Below are positions 26,168 to 35,296 of a stretch of DNA of 60,854 nucleotides, piece by piece. Made by a program: the position numbers and the translations under genes. Numbering within the stretch: position 1 is the first letter of the stretch; every line of letters starts with the position of its first letter. Origin of the DNA: Bdellovibrionales bacterium RIFOXYD12_FULL_39_22 (GTDB lineage: Bacteria > Bdellovibrionota > Bacteriovoracia > Bacteriovoracales > Bacteriovoracaceae). The notes under the pieces are model-generated. The model saw only the letters and a list, made by a program, of their open reading frames with translations. It was not told the origin of the DNA and searched no databases. The stretch is taken from contig MEQL01000004.1 in NCBI GenBank assembly GCA_001770205.1, forward strand, positions 1 through 60,854, written 5' to 3'.

Positions 26168-27112
26168 CTATCTCTTATAGCTGGCCAAGTGAATGGGAAG
26201 AATTTCACCTTGGAATAGTGTTCCATGGCGTAGGCCAAAGGTGGTTGTTTGCAGTGTAGAAATGGAAAGTTTTTGGCCAATTTTGCAAGCGATTTTTCCT
26301 CCGGCGGTAATGGTTTGGGCGCGCTTGCCAAGAAAGGAAAACTGCTGCTCTAAATACTCAGGAGAATGGATTTCAATACTTTTAATGAAGGCCTCAAACG
26401 CAGAAAAATTTTGACTAAAACCATTAACTTTATCGTCTTGATAGTCTTGTTTTATTCCTAGTATCATGGCCGCCAGAGAGGTCATGGTTCCCGCCGCACC
26501 AATTAGATGTTCTGTCTTATAGGTAACAAGCTCCTTGTTGGTGAGAATTTTATCAACATTAAAATCAAAGCTCTGTTCTCGCTCCCATTCGGCGGCCAAA
26601 ACGGCCCCCACGGGTAAACTAATAGAAGAGAGAATTTTAAAAGGAGAGGTTTGGACTTTGATAAATTCGGTTGAGGCACCTCCAATATCAATAATAGTCA
26701 GAACAGGGGGAATGGAAGAGGCGGTAGCGGTAGCTGTGGTTCCTTTGCAAATTCCCAAGGCGGTGTAATATGCCTCTCCGTTTCCCGTTATAATTTTTAC
26801 GTCGAAGTTAAGTTTGTTTTTTATCTGTACAAAAAAATCTCTACTATTTTCTGCCCGTCGCGCGGCCTCGGTGGCGGTTGCCAAAATATTTCTGTTGTCT
26901 ATTTTGTAAAAGTCGATGATAGTGCGATATTCATGCAGGGCCGCAAGAGTATCATTCATGGCCTCTGAACTAAAGAGCTTATTGGCCCGAATGCCTCGGC
27001 CTAATCCGGTAATATGTGCTCGTCCTTCATGTTCTCGAAATCTATTTTCATCAAACTCTGCCACAAGGAGCAGCGTACTATTAGATCCGATATCAATGGA
27101 AGCGCGAAGCAT
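26168..27112 (-). CDS. Ppx/GppA family phosphatase
   Basis: A 314-residue exopolyphosphatase/guanosine pentaphosphatase-type protein of the sugar-kinase/actin fold. It shows DIGSNSTLLLVAEF at the N-terminus (phosphate 1 motif), ATATEAARRAENS, the second phosphate motif IIDIGGASTEFI and GAAGTMTSLAAM. It would hydrolyse polyphosphate or pppGpp, linking phosphate stores and the stringent response. At about 310 residues it has only the catalytic core, without the C-terminal HD-like domain of long Ppx proteins. GGAG precedes the ATG. It is the last of four same-strand genes after AsmA, UvrD and GlmS and converges with the large secreted protein gene. Confidence 0.92.
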   Translation of the reverse strand: MLRASIDIGSNSTLLLVAEFDENRFREHEGRAHITGLGRGIRANKLFSSEAMNDTLAALHEYRTIIDFYKIDNRNILATATEAARRAENSRDFFVQIKNKLNFDVKIITGNGEAYYTALGICKGTTATATASSIPPVLTIIDIGGASTEFIKVQTSPFKILSSISLPVGAVLAAEWEREQSFDFNVDKILTNKELVTYKTEHLIGAAGTMTSLAAMILGIKQDYQDDKVNGFSQNFSAFEAFIKSIEIHSPEYLEQQFSFLGKRAQTITAGGKIACKIGQKLSISTLQTTTFGLRHGTLFQGEILPIHLASYKR

Positions 27113-27136
27113 GAGTAACTCCGAAGAAGTTATACA

Positions 27137-29278
27137 TTATTTTTTCTTGTATAAAATTTTATAACGTTTTTGCAGAATAGTTTGAATCTCTTTTTCGATA
27201 TACGCTTTATCTGCCTCCAGCGTAAGTCCCGGGCCAGTAAAGCGAATGGGCAAAATTATATCTCCGATAATTCCAGATTTATCATGAAAAAACAGATCGA
27301 CAACGTTGTTAACCAACGGAGAGTTTTTGATAATTGTCTTGCCGGTGACTTCGTAGTTAGAATTTTTACCAATGATTAAGATTTTTTTTAAATTAAGAAG
27401 ATCTTTTTGAAGAAAACCTTCAGCAGTCAAAGTTTTAAAATGTTCATCAACAATTAATTGTCGATTGTTTTTATCTTTTAAAAATGGTGAAGAGGCAAAA
27501 AGTTTATCAAATTTGCTCTTTATCTCAACGCCTTTAATTTTCCCATCACGCAAAGTTAGTTTGTAATCAAAATTTATCTTAGGCCTATGGCCGGTAGAAG
27601 TTATTATGTTGCCTTTAATTGTTCCCTTGGCCATTCCCTCTAAAACATCAAAGGAAGGTGGCAGAAAGGCATTGAAAGTTTTGACGGGAATATTATTAAG
27701 CGATAGATCAACTTTATGTTCCACTTCAACTTTCTTGCTCTCTTTGGAGGTTTTCCAAGCGATAGTAGATTTCAGTTTTCCGCTACCATTTTGCATTTTG
27801 AAATCCAAGGACGGAATAGATATGTCAGAAGGAGTAATAAGTATTTTTCCGGCAAATTGAAACTCCTCTCCTTCTAATTTTAAATTACGACTTGAGAGGG
27901 AAATCTCGGAAGGAGGAAGCAGGAAGCGACTTTTGGGATGAAAAGATAAGGGAGATTTTTTTCCGGCCGAGCTAGCATAAAAAAAGCGCGAGACAGCATT
28001 TTTTTCCAGGGTAAGTCGATCAAAAAGTAAAGAGACTTTTAGCGGAGATAGTTTGAGCTTATTATTTAAAAGATCTTGTTTGGTAATGGCCGAAATGGAA
28101 AGATCTACGTTCCCAGATGGTGTTTTGTTTTGTGCTTTAATTTCAATTTTATCTCCCAAGTAACTGCCCTCAACGCTTAAATCTCCATAAGCGGTTAGAT
28201 ACTTCCACTTAAGAGGCGGAGAGAGCGCAAGGTTTAATTCTGGATTAAAGATATTGTCCCCTAATTCTAGTTTGCCGCGCAAATTAATTTTTGAAAGTGC
28301 CGCATCAGCAATAGTCCATTTAGTTCCAAACATCTCCTCAATCTCGGAAAGATATAGCTCTAGATCAATGTCAGATAATGTCGTTAACTCATCATTGATA
28401 TTGTATTTAAAACGCAAGCGATTTTTTTCGGCCACAGTGGTCGATAGTTCTCCCGAAATGGCCCCGTGTTGATCGATGGTGGCCTTTAAATTTATGACAG
28501 GTTCATTTATGATTAAAGGTTGGCCGCGCCAAAAAATATTACTTGGCCGGATAACAATAACTGGAGAGATCGTTCCATTGTTAACCAGGTCAGAAAGATT
28601 AAATTGGCCGATAATCAATGAGTCAAAAAAAAGGTTTTTTTCATTGCTTAAGGCCAAAGATACTTTTGATTCAACCTTAAAAGCGGATTCGCTGGAGAGA
28701 CTGATGTTTTTTACGGCACAGTTGGCCAAAGAGAGAACTCCATGTGAATGGTTTTTTAGGGCGTAATTGATGGATAAGTTTTTCAAGCGAAGATTAATTG
28801 AGGCGCGTGCCAGGGCACCAGGGATTAAGAGAGAGTTTTTGTCGTTGTTGTTACTATTGGCCTTGTTGCCTCGTGCTAATTTCCAGTTACTCTGCTGTTG
28901 ATCGAGTTCTCGGTAAGTGATAACGGGATTATCCACCACTACTTCCGCTTCGGCGTTAGTAGATAAAATTGAAAGAATAGAAATTTCGCTACGAAGGTTA
29001 CTTGCAGCAAAAAGATCAATTTCATTTCCGTTGTTTTTGAGATAGACCCGCATTTTCTCAATACGAACATCTACATCATCACTATAACTTACTTCGACTT
29101 TACCAATTTCCACCAACGCTTGCGGGAAAAGAGATTTCAGGCCGCGAACAATCACTTTCTCAACCTTTTTAGGGGATACTTGGGACTTTAAAAAGAAATA
29201 TCCAGAACCGATAGTGGCCAGAAAAATAATGGCAAGCACGATAGATGAAGCTGCTATAACAATTTTTTTTGCCGCCAT
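27137..29278 (-). CDS. AsmA-like inner-membrane protein
   Basis: A protein of about 713 residues with one N-terminal membrane helix (KIVIAASSIVLAIIFLATIGSGYFF) and a long periplasmic domain of repeated beta strands, typical of the AsmA/TamB-like bridge proteins that carry phospholipids between membranes. The C-terminal segment GTIKGNIITSTG to LRDGKIKGVEI is the AsmA C-terminal signature. The ATG at 29278 is preferred over the TTG at 29296. It begins 26 bases after the helicase gene. The exact subgroup is uncertain. Confidence 0.85.
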   Translation of the reverse strand: MAAKKIVIAASSIVLAIIFLATIGSGYFFLKSQVSPKKVEKVIVRGLKSLFPQALVEIGKVEVSYSDDVDVRIEKMRVYLKNNGNEIDLFAASNLRSEISILSILSTNAEAEVVVDNPVITYRELDQQQSNWKLARGNKANSNNNDKNSLLIPGALARASINLRLKNLSINYALKNHSHGVLSLANCAVKNISLSSESAFKVESKVSLALSNEKNLFFDSLIIGQFNLSDLVNNGTISPVIVIRPSNIFWRGQPLIINEPVINLKATIDQHGAISGELSTTVAEKNRLRFKYNINDELTTLSDIDLELYLSEIEEMFGTKWTIADAALSKINLRGKLELGDNIFNPELNLALSPPLKWKYLTAYGDLSVEGSYLGDKIEIKAQNKTPSGNVDLSISAITKQDLLNNKLKLSPLKVSLLFDRLTLEKNAVSRFFYASSAGKKSPLSFHPKSRFLLPPSEISLSSRNLKLEGEEFQFAGKILITPSDISIPSLDFKMQNGSGKLKSTIAWKTSKESKKVEVEHKVDLSLNNIPVKTFNAFLPPSFDVLEGMAKGTIKGNIITSTGHRPKINFDYKLTLRDGKIKGVEIKSKFDKLFASSPFLKDKNNRQLIVDEHFKTLTAEGFLQKDLLNLKKILIIGKNSNYEVTGKTIIKNSPLVNNVVDLFFHDKSGIIGDIILPIRFTGPGLTLEADKAYIEKEIQTILQKRYKILYKKK

Positions 29279-29304
29279 TTGCACACTCAAAGACAAGATA
29301 AATA

Positions 29305-31638
29305 TTATTCAATTATTAATGGTGCAAATTTTACCATAAATTTTTTACGGGTTCCATCACTAAACTTGATTAAAACTTTTTCTTCGTTGCCTTGGCCTTC
29401 CGTTTCTATGATATGCCCCTTACCGTAGATGGCGTGGACTATTTTTGCCCCTTTAGGATATTTTGAAGTTGGTAGATGAGATGTGGACGTGGTGGTTTTG
29501 ACTTGATACGAGACTGCTGAGCTGTTTTCATCTCCGAGGGGATTTTCTTGAGAGAATTCGTGATCGCTCCAAGCATCATCTTTATTATCACTGTCGTCGC
29601 TATAATCTCGGCCCATGCGATCAAAATTTTCTTTGTAGTGTTTGCGCCAATGAAAAAGGCCGGGGGGAATTTCATTGATAAAACGAGAAGGGCCATTAAA
29701 TTTTATCTGTCCAAAAAGCATACGGGCCTGTGCAAAACAGATACAGAGCTTTTTCATGGCACGAGTCATGGCCACATAGAAGAGGCGACGCTCTTCCTCT
29801 ACCCCATTTTCGCCTTCAGTTAAGCTCATATAGCTGGGAAAAATATTCTCTTCTGCTCCTGCTAAAAAAACGTGAGAAAACTCTAGTCCCTTGGCACCAT
29901 GTACTGTCATTAGGGAAACCTCTCCAGTTGATTGTGGATGTAGAAGAGAATTTTCCTCATCAGTGGGGGTGGCAGAGTCAAGTGTAATTGTTTCTAAAAA
30001 TCCAGAAAGAGAGGCATGGGCCCGATTGGCCGACTCATATTGAGAGATGGCGGAGGACAATTCCTGGAGATTTTCCACTCTAGATAGAGACTCATAATCT
30101 TTGCTGGCCTTCATTTGATCTAGATAACCTGACTCATTTAGTATTTTTTCATAGATGGTTTTTGGAGAGATATTGCTATGTTCAAGTAATTTCGCTTCAC
30201 AAATTATGGAGACAAAAGAAGAGAGGGCCGATTTTATTTTAGGCGTTAAGCGTAGTTCTAAATATTTTTCGGGATTGTTGACTAAATCTTCAACTAATTC
30301 CCATAGAGAAAATTTGGTCCTTACCGCCTCTTGCTCTAATTTGCGCAAAGATGTTGCCCCAAGACCTCGTGTTGGTACGTTGATAATGCGGGCCAAGGCG
30401 AGAGAATCTTTCGGATTAACAATAAGACGTAGATAGGCCAACATATCTTTTATCTCTTTACGTTCGTAAAATTTAACTCCGCCAACTACTCGATAGGGAA
30501 TTTTTCTTTTCCGCAGATTGTCTTCAAATAAGCGTGACTGCGAATTGGTGCGGTAGAAGATGGCAATTTCATCAGAGCGTACTCCACTTTTAATTAGTTT
30601 GCTAACGGAGTCAGTAATATATTCGCTCTCCTGTTTGTCATTGTAGCATTCTACCACTTCAATAGAATCGCCGGCCGGATTTTGTGTCCACATAGTTTTG
30701 CCCTTGCGCATTTCATTGCGAGCAATAACACAAGAGGCCGCTTCAATAATAGTTTTGGAAGAGCGATAGTTTTGTTCTAGTTTTAAAGTCAAAACGGTAG
30801 GAAAAATTTTTTCAAAATCCAAGATATTACGAATATCTGCTCCTCGCCAAGAATAGATGGATTGATCTTCATCTCCCACCACGCAAATATTTTGGTGTTT
30901 GGCGGAAAGCATTTGGATTAGGGCAAATTGTGCACGATTGGTATCTTGATATTCATCAACCAGGAGATATCGAAAGCGTTCTTGGTAATGCTGCAATACT
31001 TTGGGATAGGTTTCAAAAAGTTCAATGACCGCAGTAATTAGGCCGCCAAAATCAAGAGCATTGGCCTTTTGTAGTTCTGCTTCATAGTCGGCATAGTAGT
31101 GATAAAAATTTTCTTGTTCATCTATGATAAAACTATCTAAAGAAAAAAGAGCTTGTCGATTTGGATTGTTTTTGCGCTTTATGTAGTACCCATTGTTTTT
31201 TATGTTTTCGATATAACCAATGACTTCGTAAGGAGAAAGTTCTTTCGTGGTCAGGCCCTGTCGGCCAATTAAATTTTTTACGATGGCCTTGGATTCGCCT
31301 TCGTCATAAATGGTGAAGTTTTTACTCAGGCCTAAATAGTGTGATTCTGTTCGTAAAAGTTGGGCGCAGAAAGCGTGAAAAGTGGTAATTTTTAATGTTC
31401 CAATATCGACATTTACATCGCGGGCCACACGTTCTCGCATTTCCTTGGCCGCTTTATTTGAGAAAGTTAAGGCCAGAAGTTGATGAGGACTCAGATCTTT
31501 TTCGGAAAGCAGATAAGAAATGCGAGTAACCAGAGTACGAGTTTTTCCAGATCCGGCACCGGCCAAAATCATCACGGGCCCTTCAGTTTTCACTACTGCT
31601 TCTTGTTGGGCCGGATTAAGGGAGGAAAGTGAGATCAT
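29305..31638 (-). CDS. uvrD: UvrD/PcrA family DNA helicase
   Basis: A 777-residue superfamily 1A 3'-5' helicase. Motif I is ILAGAGSGKTRTL near the N-terminus, motif II is LLVDEYQDTNRAQ, motif III is VGDEDQSIYSWRGAD, motif IV is LEQNYRSS, motif V is VSLMTVHGAKGLEFSHVFLAG and motif VI is EERRLFYVAMTRA. The C-terminal Tudor-like segment (GAKIVHAIYGKGHIIETEG) is as in PcrA/UvrD, where it contacts RNA polymerase. It unwinds DNA in nucleotide excision and mismatch repair and removes Rad51/RecA-type filaments. Length and motifs are complete. It lies 17 bases after glmS, so it is probably co-transcribed. Confidence 0.96.
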   Translation of the reverse strand: MISLSSLNPAQQEAVVKTEGPVMILAGAGSGKTRTLVTRISYLLSEKDLSPHQLLALTFSNKAAKEMRERVARDVNVDIGTLKITTFHAFCAQLLRTESHYLGLSKNFTIYDEGESKAIVKNLIGRQGLTTKELSPYEVIGYIENIKNNGYYIKRKNNPNRQALFSLDSFIIDEQENFYHYYADYEAELQKANALDFGGLITAVIELFETYPKVLQHYQERFRYLLVDEYQDTNRAQFALIQMLSAKHQNICVVGDEDQSIYSWRGADIRNILDFEKIFPTVLTLKLEQNYRSSKTIIEAASCVIARNEMRKGKTMWTQNPAGDSIEVVECYNDKQESEYITDSVSKLIKSGVRSDEIAIFYRTNSQSRLFEDNLRKRKIPYRVVGGVKFYERKEIKDMLAYLRLIVNPKDSLALARIINVPTRGLGATSLRKLEQEAVRTKFSLWELVEDLVNNPEKYLELRLTPKIKSALSSFVSIICEAKLLEHSNISPKTIYEKILNESGYLDQMKASKDYESLSRVENLQELSSAISQYESANRAHASLSGFLETITLDSATPTDEENSLLHPQSTGEVSLMTVHGAKGLEFSHVFLAGAEENIFPSYMSLTEGENGVEEERRLFYVAMTRAMKKLCICFAQARMLFGQIKFNGPSRFINEIPPGLFHWRKHYKENFDRMGRDYSDDSDNKDDAWSDHEFSQENPLGDENSSAVSYQVKTTTSTSHLPTSKYPKGAKIVHAIYGKGHIIETEGQGNEEKVLIKFSDGTRKKFMVKFAPLIIE

Positions 31639-31655
31639 TGGCCATCACCTCTAGA

Positions 31656-33503
31656 TCATTCTACTGTAACAGACTTTGCCAGGTTTCTGGGTTTATCAAT
31701 ATCTGTGCCTTTAAATTTTGCGACGTAATAGGAGAAAAGCTGGCTTACAACATTAGCATAGAGAGGAATTAATTCGTCGAGGCCTTCGTAGTTCATGGGA
31801 ATATAGTAATTGCTAATTTCTTGTAAATGGTGATCATTGGCCGGACCGATGGTAACAATAATTCCGCGACGGGCCTTGATCTCTTGAATATTGGAGACGG
31901 TTTTTTCATAAAGCTTGGGAGTAACAATGGCCAAGTTAACCATCATTTCATCAATGAGCGCAATTGGTCCATGCTTTAATTCTCCTGCTGCGTAGCCTTC
32001 GGCGTGGACGTAAGCAATTTCTTTTAATTTCAATGCTCCCTCTAGTGCTACGGGGAAATCATCACCCCGGCCAGTGAAGATAAAACCTTTGTAGTTATAT
32101 ATTTCTTCGGCAATTGCCTGAATCTGGTCGGCACTACGGAGTAGTTCTTCGATGCGATCAGCGAGCAAATTAAATTTATCAAAGATAGCACTATTAATTT
32201 TCTTGCTTTGAATAACATCACCAAACATGCGTCCGGTTAATGCTTGCAAAGTAAAGGCCTTGGTGCTGGCCACTCCAATTTCCATTCCGGCCTGAATAAG
32301 TAGCGATTCGTTGGCATTGCGATGAAGGGTAGATCCTTCAACATTAACGATTGCTAACGTTTTAATTTTTTGTTCTAGACATAGATCTAGGGCGGCCAGG
32401 GTGTCGGCCGTTTCGCCAGACTGGCTGATGAAAATGGCCAAATCCTCAGGAGAAAGAATAGGATTTTTATAGCGGAACTCAGAGGCCAACTCAATTACGC
32501 AAGGAATGCGATTAAATCTTTCCAGAAAGTTTTTAATAACCAGGCCGGCATGCCAAGCAGTACCACAGGCAGAAATGTGAATTTGCTTAGGATGGTGATG
32601 GGCAATTTTTTGCAAAAGTAGTTGCCCGTTGCCATGTAGGTAGTAGTTCGAGAGGGTACGAATGCGCTCGGGTTGTTCAAAAATCTCCTTGAGCATATAG
32701 TGCTCAAAAGCACCTTTTTCAGAGACCTGCATAGAAATTTCTTGATCGCGGCTGGCCACCTTGGAGGAGGGCCTTCCTTCAAGATCAAAAAAACGAATTT
32801 GAGAATTCTGACGATTAAGTACACACAAAATGCCATCGTCAGGAAAAAAAACTTTATCGGCCATTCCTACCAGAGCATATGGATCGGAGGAGACGAAAAG
32901 TTCACGTGAGCGTTGATTGGTTCCGCAAACTAGAGGTGCCCCCTTTTTAAGAGCGTACAAAGTGTTGTCATCGGTGGTTTGGATCACAAAGGCAGAATTT
33001 CCCTTGATACGCTTGAAGGCATTTAAAATGGCCTGCATATAATCTGCTTTTTTGCTACTTTTTGCTTGATAGAGTTCATGTAGTAGCAATCCTAGAAATA
33101 CTTCCGAGTCAGTTTGAGATTTGAAATTTATCCCTGAATCGATTAATTCCTTTTTAAGAATTGGGGCGTTCTCAATAATCCCGTTGTGGACAATAGCGAT
33201 GGAGTATTCATCGTCCACGGCCATAGAGTCACTAATGTGTGGGTGGGCATTGGTGTCGTTCACCTCTCCATGGGTTGCCCAGCGGGTATGGCCAATAGTG
33301 GTGTTGGAAGTGGGGTGTATTTCGCTAACAATATTGCGTAAATTTTCTAGTTTCCCGGCCTTTTTAAAAACGGCCAAGCGCCCATTAGCACCTAAAACGC
33401 TAATGCCGGCGGAGTCATAACCGCGATATTCCAGGCGGCGTAGCCCCTCTAAAACAATATTAATACCATTTTGCGGGCCGAGATATCCAACGATTCCACA
33501 CAT
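31656..33503 (-). CDS. glmS: Glucosamine-fructose-6-phosphate aminotransferase (isomerizing)
   Basis: A 615-residue GlmS with the N-terminal nucleophile Cys2 (MCGIVGYLG), glutaminase motifs RRLEYRGYDSAG and HTRWATHG, and two SIS isomerase domains (SACGTAWHAG, FISQSGETADTLAAL, GRGDDFPVALEGALKLKE). The C-terminus ends in PRNLAKSVTVE as usual. It makes glucosamine-6-phosphate from fructose-6-phosphate and glutamine, the first step to UDP-GlcNAc, peptidoglycan and LPS. GGGGATT precedes the ATG. GlmU, the later enzyme of the same pathway, is encoded 154 bases upstream on the same strand. No glmS ribozyme is seen in that gap. Confidence 0.97.
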   Translation of the reverse strand: MCGIVGYLGPQNGINIVLEGLRRLEYRGYDSAGISVLGANGRLAVFKKAGKLENLRNIVSEIHPTSNTTIGHTRWATHGEVNDTNAHPHISDSMAVDDEYSIAIVHNGIIENAPILKKELIDSGINFKSQTDSEVFLGLLLHELYQAKSSKKADYMQAILNAFKRIKGNSAFVIQTTDDNTLYALKKGAPLVCGTNQRSRELFVSSDPYALVGMADKVFFPDDGILCVLNRQNSQIRFFDLEGRPSSKVASRDQEISMQVSEKGAFEHYMLKEIFEQPERIRTLSNYYLHGNGQLLLQKIAHHHPKQIHISACGTAWHAGLVIKNFLERFNRIPCVIELASEFRYKNPILSPEDLAIFISQSGETADTLAALDLCLEQKIKTLAIVNVEGSTLHRNANESLLIQAGMEIGVASTKAFTLQALTGRMFGDVIQSKKINSAIFDKFNLLADRIEELLRSADQIQAIAEEIYNYKGFIFTGRGDDFPVALEGALKLKEIAYVHAEGYAAGELKHGPIALIDEMMVNLAIVTPKLYEKTVSNIQEIKARRGIIVTIGPANDHHLQEISNYYIPMNYEGLDELIPLYANVVSQLFSYYVAKFKGTDIDKPRNLAKSVTVE

Positions 33504-33657
33504 GTTTTAATCCCCTAGATAAAGTAAAGAGCTGACGATAACATTGGGAATGCGATCTTTCCATCCCCTTCGGCCCTTTTGGATAGAGAAATTATGCGAC
33601 ATCGATGAGGAATATTGTCCGAAAAAAGTCCGTGAAATAGAATATGGTCAAGAAGGA

Positions 33658-35061
33658 TTATTTTTTCCCTTTAAGAAAGCGACTCGCCATTCCATCCTTG
33701 GTGATTTGCTTTCCGCGAGAGATGGCAAAGGCACCATCTTTCATGGGAGAAGTTATGGTGGAGCCACTGGCCACAAAACAGTTATCGCCAATTTCTACCG
33801 GCGCAACAGTTTGTGAATCAGAACCGATAAAGCAATTTTTTCCAATTTTGGTCACATGTTTATTTACACCATCATAGTTGCAGGTGATAAAACCACAACC
33901 AATGTTACTATTTTCTCCAATCTCGGCGTCACCTACGTAACTCAGATGGCTGACTTTTGTTCCGTGCTCGAGCTTGGATTTTTTGATTTCTACAAAATTT
34001 CCGACTTTGGCCTCACTACCAATATTGGCACCAGGGCGAAGATGAGCAAATGGCCCGATCGCTGCCTCACTTTCGATAATGGAGTCTTCTAGCACGGAAT
34101 AAGGTTTGATCTTTACGCCGTTAGCAATTTGGCAATTTTTAATAACACTACCGGCACTAATAATTGCATTTTCTCCAATGGTTGTTTTGCCTTCAATGAT
34201 GACGTTGGGATATATTGTAGTTCCTTTTTTTACTTGTACCGTTTGATCGATATAGGTGCAGGCCGAATCAATAAAGCGAACACCACTGGAGCTTAGACTT
34301 CCATTAATTTCTTGACGAAGATGTCCATGTACAACTTCTAGATCGCGGAGAGTGTTTACTCCTAAAAATTTAAATCCATCATTAAAGAGTAGCGGGAGTA
34401 CACGATAATTATCCTTGAAGATGTCAGTTAAATAAAATTCTCGAGCTTTATTGTCGCTCTTTATGTTCTTTAAATGGCCGATAAGAAAGTCGGTTTTTGC
34501 TACATAAAAACCTGAGTTAACTTCAGTAATATTGCGAATGGAGTCGCTAGCATCTTTTTCTTCGACAATGGAAAATCCCAAATTACCTTTTTGATTTCGA
34601 AGAATTCGTCCATAACCGTGTGGGTTAGGAGCGATAAATGATGCCGCCACGGCCTCTAAATTTTTAGTTTTCATTACTTCAAAAAGTTTTTGAAGATCAC
34701 TTTCTCTGATTAAGGGGGTATCGGCACATAAAATTATAGTATATTCGTGTATGGAAGCGTTTTTATTTTGAGAAAAATAGGCATTGACGGCATCGGCCGT
34801 GCCTAGTTGCTTTTCTTGAATAACAAAATTTAAGTTTTGATGAGTGGAGCGCAGGTAGGATTCTACCTCTTCTTTTCGATGGCCAAGCACCAGCGTAATT
34901 TCCCCTAACAAGCCACTACTTTTTATAAATTTTTGGGACTCCATTATAGGATAATCGACAATTTTAAATCCTGCCAAGGGAGCGAGCGCCTTAGGAAGAT
35001 CTAAGTGTAAACGGGTTCCCTGGCCGGCCGCTAAAATTACAACGCCTATACTGTTTTTCAT
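33658..35061 (-). CDS. glmU: Bifunctional GlmU uridylyltransferase/acetyltransferase
   Basis: A 467-residue GlmU. The N-terminal pyrophosphorylase domain has VVILAAGQGTRLHLDLPKAL and the ILCADTPL metal-binding segment. The C-terminal half is a left-handed beta-helix of hexapeptide repeats (IGENAIISAGSVIKN) with the family segments LRPGANIGSEAKVGNFVE, SYVGDAEIGENSNIGCG and FVASGSTIT. It acetylates glucosamine-1-phosphate and then forms UDP-GlcNAc. The start at 35061 is chosen because AAAGGAA lies six bases upstream and the family N-terminus begins there; an upstream extension to 35124 is unlikely. It heads the glmU-glmS-uvrD run. Confidence 0.96.
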   Translation of the reverse strand: MKNSIGVVILAAGQGTRLHLDLPKALAPLAGFKIVDYPIMESQKFIKSSGLLGEITLVLGHRKEEVESYLRSTHQNLNFVIQEKQLGTADAVNAYFSQNKNASIHEYTIILCADTPLIRESDLQKLFEVMKTKNLEAVAASFIAPNPHGYGRILRNQKGNLGFSIVEEKDASDSIRNITEVNSGFYVAKTDFLIGHLKNIKSDNKAREFYLTDIFKDNYRVLPLLFNDGFKFLGVNTLRDLEVVHGHLRQEINGSLSSSGVRFIDSACTYIDQTVQVKKGTTIYPNVIIEGKTTIGENAIISAGSVIKNCQIANGVKIKPYSVLEDSIIESEAAIGPFAHLRPGANIGSEAKVGNFVEIKKSKLEHGTKVSHLSYVGDAEIGENSNIGCGFITCNYDGVNKHVTKIGKNCFIGSDSQTVAPVEIGDNCFVASGSTITSPMKDGAFAISRGKQITKDGMASRFLKGKK

Positions 35062-35296
35062 CTGATTTCCTTTTTTTTGTGTTCCCCTATTTAATTGGTC
35101 AACATTTGTAAATATAAAAGACACTCTTCAACAAAAAGAAGCGAACTTTTGTGGAAAACCACCAATAATAGAGTGCAATCATCAAGGTATCAAACTTTGT
35201 TTGCAAAAAAAATAATAAAAACTTTAAAGAGTTAACAAATTTTTCCCGATGGTTAAGTGAGACAATGAATACCAGCATCCAAGTTGGAGGAAGAAT

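Noticed and set aside
33504..33657. glmS ribozyme or riboswitch
   Set aside because: The gap shows no conserved ribozyme core, and this regulation is known from Gram-positive relatives rather than from this group.
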